Shown: positions 5,957 through 8,008 of the stretch, piece by piece
Position numbering within the stretch: the stretch's first letter is position 1
How the letters are laid out: each line of letters begins with the position of its first letter
Assembly: GCA_036405495.1 (NCBI GenBank)
Contig: DASWXL010000188.1
Coordinates: 1-8,008, forward strand
Direction of reading: 5' to 3'
From: DASWTL01 sp036405495
Lineage (GTDB): Bacteria > Bacteroidota > Bacteroidia > Sphingobacteriales > Sphingobacteriaceae
DNA length: 8,008 nt
Position numbers and translations under genes: made by a program
Notes under the pieces: generated by a model
What the model saw: the letters and a program-made list of their open reading frames with translations, nothing else
The model's database searches: none
What the model was told of the DNA's origin: nothing

Positions 5957-7249
5957 ATGCCGATCAGGAATAACAGGAACAGTCGCGACGACAAGTCCGG
6001 AAACAGCAAGCGGCCGGTTAATCCATCAAAGAACGCTCGTTTTAACTCGGAAAAACCGAATAAAGCTAACAGTTCTAAGAAGGATTTGTTTGGTGAAGAG
6101 AGAAATTCTGAATTTAAGAAGCCTGCAAAATGGAATTCAGAACGAGGAGGTGAGAGCCGTTTCGGCAAAAAGCAGTTTGGAGATAAGAACCGCTACGACA
6201 GACCTGAGCGTGAGCGTTCATCAGGCGATAGGCCCTTCAGCGATAAATATTCGGGTGAAAAGCGGCCATATGGCAGCCGGCCCCATGGCGACAAGCCATC
6301 AGGCGAAAGAAGACCATATGGAAGCCGGCCATCCGGTGAAAAACCTTACGGAGAACGAAAGCCTTATGGTGAGAGAAAACCATTCGGCGACAGGAAGCCC
6401 GGTGGCAAACGGTTTGAATCGGAAAAACCATTCCGTGAAAGAGGAGACTATAAATCCAAACCACGCACATGGACCTCGGAAGAACGTGTGGCGCCGACTA
6501 CGCGGGGCCGCAAGGAGCCGGTTAAAGACGACGGACTTATCCGTTTAAACCGTTACATAGCTAATGCAGGGATCTGCTCACGAAGAAAAGCCGATGAGCT
6601 TATCCAGGCGGGAGTAGTCTCTGTGAACGGTCAGGTAATTTCTGAACTTGGTTATAAGGTAGATCCTGCAAAAGATGAAGTCCGCTATAACGGCGAAACG
6701 CTCAAGCGTGAAAAAATGGTGTATGTGTTGTTGAATAAGCCTAAGGACTACATTACTACAACCGATGATCCTCAGGAACGGCGCACCGTCATGCAACTGG
6801 TCGAAAAAGCTTCAAAAGAGCGGATCTATCCGGTTGGGCGACTGGACCGGAATACAACCGGACTGTTGTTAATGACCAATGACGGAGATCTGGCGGACAA
6901 ACTGTCGCACCCGAAAAACAACATTACCAAGATATATCAGATCGAGCTGAATAAAGGCCTGACGCAAGGCGACCTGAACAAGATCGCCTACGGTCTCGAA
7001 CTGGAAGATGGTCTGATCAAACCCGACGCGGTCTCTTATGTACAAGGAGGCAGCAAACGTGAGGTCGGTATTCAGATCCACAGCGGCAAGAACCGGATCG
7101 TAAGAAGGATCTTTGAATCGCTGGGTTACGAGGTTGTGAAGCTCGACCGGGTAGTATACGCGGGCCTGACCAAGAAAGATCTTCCGCGGGGCCGCTGGAG
7201 ATATCTTGAAGACAAGGAGATCATTCAGTTAAAACATTTAATGAAATAA
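5957..7249 (+). CDS. rluB: 23S rRNA pseudouridine synthase, RluB/RsuA family, with long basic repetitive N-terminus
   Basis: The enzyme isomerises a specific uridine of ribosomal RNA to pseudouridine; RluB of E. coli modifies U2605 of 23S rRNA. An S4 RNA-binding domain begins near residue 195 (LNRYIANAGICSRRKADELI). The catalytic domain follows, with LLNKPKDYITTT, the catalytic-loop motif GRLDRNTTGLLL (catalytic Asp 297) and GKNRIVRRIFESLGY near the C-terminus. The family assignment is firm; the choice of RluB over RsuA, RluE or RluF is by resemblance, and the target site is not proven. Residues 1 to about 190 form a low-complexity, highly basic tail rich in Gly, Arg, Lys, Pro, Ser and Asn, absent from E. 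coli RluB and containing tandem repeats; it is probably disordered and RNA-binding. I prefer the ATG at 5957 (430 residues) on RBS and promoter evidence; starting at 5942 would add five residues. A strong terminator follows seven bases after the stop. Confidence 0.92.
   Translation: MPIRNNRNSRDDKSGNSKRPVNPSKNARFNSEKPNKANSSKKDLFGEERNSEFKKPAKWNSERGGESRFGKKQFGDKNRYDRPERERSSGDRPFSDKYSGEKRPYGSRPHGDKPSGERRPYGSRPSGEKPYGERKPYGERKPFGDRKPGGKRFESEKPFRERGDYKSKPRTWTSEERVAPTTRGRKEPVKDDGLIRLNRYIANAGICSRRKADELIQAGVVSVNGQVISELGYKVDPAKDEVRYNGETLKREKMVYVLLNKPKDYITTTDDPQERRTVMQLVEKASKERIYPVGRLDRNTTGLLLMTNDGDLADKLSHPKNNITKIYQIELNKGLTQGDLNKIAYGLELEDGLIKPDAVSYVQGGSKREVGIQIHSGKNRIVRRIFESLGYEVVKLDRVVYAGLTKKDLPRGRWRYLEDKEIIQLKHLMK
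6251..6400 (+). repeat. In-frame tandem repeats coding the disordered tail of the pseudouridine synthase
   Basis: Two adjacent imperfect 48-bp units (6251-6298 and 6299-6346) encode SGEKRPYGSRPHGDKP and SGERRPYGSRPSGEKP. They are followed by three 18-bp units (6347-6364, 6365-6382, 6383-6400) encoding YGERKP, YGERKP and FGDRKP. All units are multiples of three and keep frame. Synonymous third-base differences between copies suggest the duplication is not very recent or is kept by selection on the protein. Other frames are also open across this low-complexity stretch; they are by-products. Confidence 0.85.
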
Positions 7250-7255
7250 ATCAGC

Positions 7256-7285
7256 AAAAAGCCCCGAACAGTTCGGGGCTTTTTT
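7256..7285 (+). terminator. Strong intrinsic terminator after the pseudouridine synthase
   Basis: The stem gccccgaa (7261-7268) with ttcggggc (7272-7279) has a 3-nt loop, is preceded by five A and followed by six T (7280-7285), so the stem can extend by A-U pairs. It sits seven bases after the stop codon at 7249. The symmetry of the A and T runs could also let it act on the opposite strand, but no minus-strand gene reads toward it in this window. Confidence 0.92.
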
Positions 7286-7311
7286 GTTTAACTGTTGTTT
7301 TCATACTTTTA
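7283..7311 (+). promoter_or_regulatory. Possible promoter for the lactonase-family gene
   Basis: TTTG (7283-7286), partly made of the terminator T-run, is followed after 17 bases by TACTTTTA (7304-7311), which matches TAnnTTTG at all but the last position. If used, transcription would begin at or next to the ATG at 7316, giving a leaderless or nearly leaderless message. The match is imperfect and the call is weak, but the gene needs its own promoter because a strong terminator lies just upstream. Confidence 0.3.
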
Positions 7312-7315
7312 TTGA

Positions 7316-8008
7316 ATGAAGAAAATACTCCTCCCTATGGCAGTTTTTGCTTTAACGCTATCGGATGGCTTCGCCCAGAAATTCAGGTTACTGATCGGCA
7401 CTTACACAACCGGAAAAAGCGAGGGCATCTATGTGTATGACTTTGAAACGTCTTCCGGCAGCTTCGAATACCTTAGCAAGGCCACGGGCGTAGAAAACCC
7501 ATCGTATCTGGCGGTATCGGCAGATAACAAAAATCTTTACTCGGTTAATGAGACAGGGGAAGGAACCGGTGGTGTGAGCGCATTTGCGTATGATAACAAA
7601 AACGGCGAACTGACATTCCTTAACCGGGTATCTTCCGGCGGTGACCATCCATGTTATATCACTGTTGACAGCGATAAAAAGCACGTTTTTGCCGGCAACT
7701 ACTCTGGCGGAAGCCTTTCTGTCCTTCCGGTAAAAAGCGACGGCGGCCTTGGCTATGCCATCCAAACCATACAGCATATCGGATCAGGCCCGAACAAAGC
7801 CCGGCAGGAGAAGCCGCATGTGCATATGACGATGTTGTCTCCGGATGAGAAGTTTCTTTTGGTGAATGACCTGGGAACCGACAGGATCACCATTTATAAA
7901 TACAACGCCTTCAATGAACAGCCATTGACCTCCCATTCTTCAATGCAGGTTAAAGCAGGCTCGGGGCCTCGTCACCTCACTTTTGATCCGGCCGGACGGC
8001 ACGTGTAT
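7316..8008 (+). CDS. Exported lactonase-family beta-propeller protein (6-phosphogluconolactonase-like), 5' part
   Basis: The first 231 codons of a gene that leaves the window. The protein belongs to the seven-bladed beta-propeller lactonase family typified by E. coli Pgl (YbhE), which hydrolyses 6-phosphogluconolactone; related proteins act on other sugar or organic acid lactones. Residues 1-20 (MKKILLPMAVFALTLSDGFA) form a signal peptide with probable cleavage before Gln21, so this member is likely periplasmic or surface-exposed. That argues against the cytosolic pentose phosphate role and for an extracellular or periplasmic lactone substrate. Family segments seen are LLIGTYTTGKSEGIYVYD near the mature N-terminus, NPSYLAVSADNKNLYSVNE, AGNYSGGSLSVL, PHVH (167-170) in PHVHMTMLSPDEKFLLVNDL, and GSGPRHLTFDP (215-225). 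These recur with blade spacing. The ATG at 7316 is chosen because it gives the full signal peptide; an ATG at 7337 would cut it. No clear Shine-Dalgarno site precedes it. Confidence 0.92.
   Translation, partial: MKKILLPMAVFALTLSDGFAQKFRLLIGTYTTGKSEGIYVYDFETSSGSFEYLSKATGVENPSYLAVSADNKNLYSVNETGEGTGGVSAFAYDNKNGELTFLNRVSSGGDHPCYITVDSDKKHVFAGNYSGGSLSVLPVKSDGGLGYAIQTIQHIGSGPNKARQEKPHVHMTMLSPDEKFLLVNDLGTDRITIYKYNAFNEQPLTSHSSMQVKAGSGPRHLTFDPAGRHVY

Noticed and set aside
5757..6548. A 263-codon open frame on the plus strand overlapping rluB in another frame
   Set aside because: It crosses the low-complexity Gly/Arg-rich part of rluB, where the repetitive codons leave other frames open. Its product has no recognisable domain, and the true frame continues into a conserved catalytic domain.
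7388..7777. A 129-codon open frame on the minus strand
   Set aside because: It is antisense to the conserved lactonase propeller, which reads cleanly from 7316 to the window end; no start site features or family motifs were seen in it.
1..8008. A defence, mobile or biosynthetic system hidden among the genes
   Set aside because: All long frames are accounted for by six recognisable housekeeping-type genes. I saw no transposase, integrase, nuclease-toxin pair, direct-repeat array or attachment site.

Overview
This window looks like ordinary chromosomal DNA of a member of the Bacteroidota, probably close to the Sphingobacteriaceae. The reasons are the style of the proteins (for example the long basic, Gly/Arg-rich N-terminal tail on the pseudouridine synthase), promoter-like boxes of the TAnnTTTG type, and weak or absent Shine-Dalgarno sites. 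It holds six protein genes, two of them cut by the window edges. I see no tRNA, rRNA, IS element, phage gene or CRISPR array. No gene-free stretch exceeds about 215 bases.

Left part (1-1935): the 3' end of lipA (lipoyl synthase) runs rightward and meets nnr (bifunctional NAD(P)H-hydrate repair enzyme) tail to tail, with the two stop codons sharing a 6-bp overlap. Upstream of nnr is a gap of about 200 bp rich in inverted repeats. It may be a structured leader, a small RNA or a REP-like element, and it is the least explained DNA in the window.

Middle (1936-5744): a complete uvrA (nucleotide excision repair ATPase) and, upstream on the same strand, a small membrane-anchored lytic transglycosylase. 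A hairpin terminator lies between them, so they are probably separate transcription units.

Right part (5745-8008): a divergent intergenic region with a promoter candidate for each direction separates the transglycosylase from an RluB/RsuA-type 23S rRNA pseudouridine synthase that has a long repetitive disordered N-terminus. A strong intrinsic terminator follows it. Next is the 5' part of an exported lactonase-family beta-propeller protein (6-phosphogluconolactonase-like) that leaves the window.

The genes are unrelated housekeeping functions (cofactor synthesis and repair, DNA repair, cell wall, ribosome modification, sugar lactone metabolism) and do not form one pathway. I found no new multi-gene system. 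The points worth a second look are the inverted-repeat gap before nnr, the UvrA that lacks the first cysteine pair of its N-terminal zinc module, the interlocked lipA/nnr stops, the tandem repeats in the pseudouridine synthase, and palindromes placed on the two divergent promoters.
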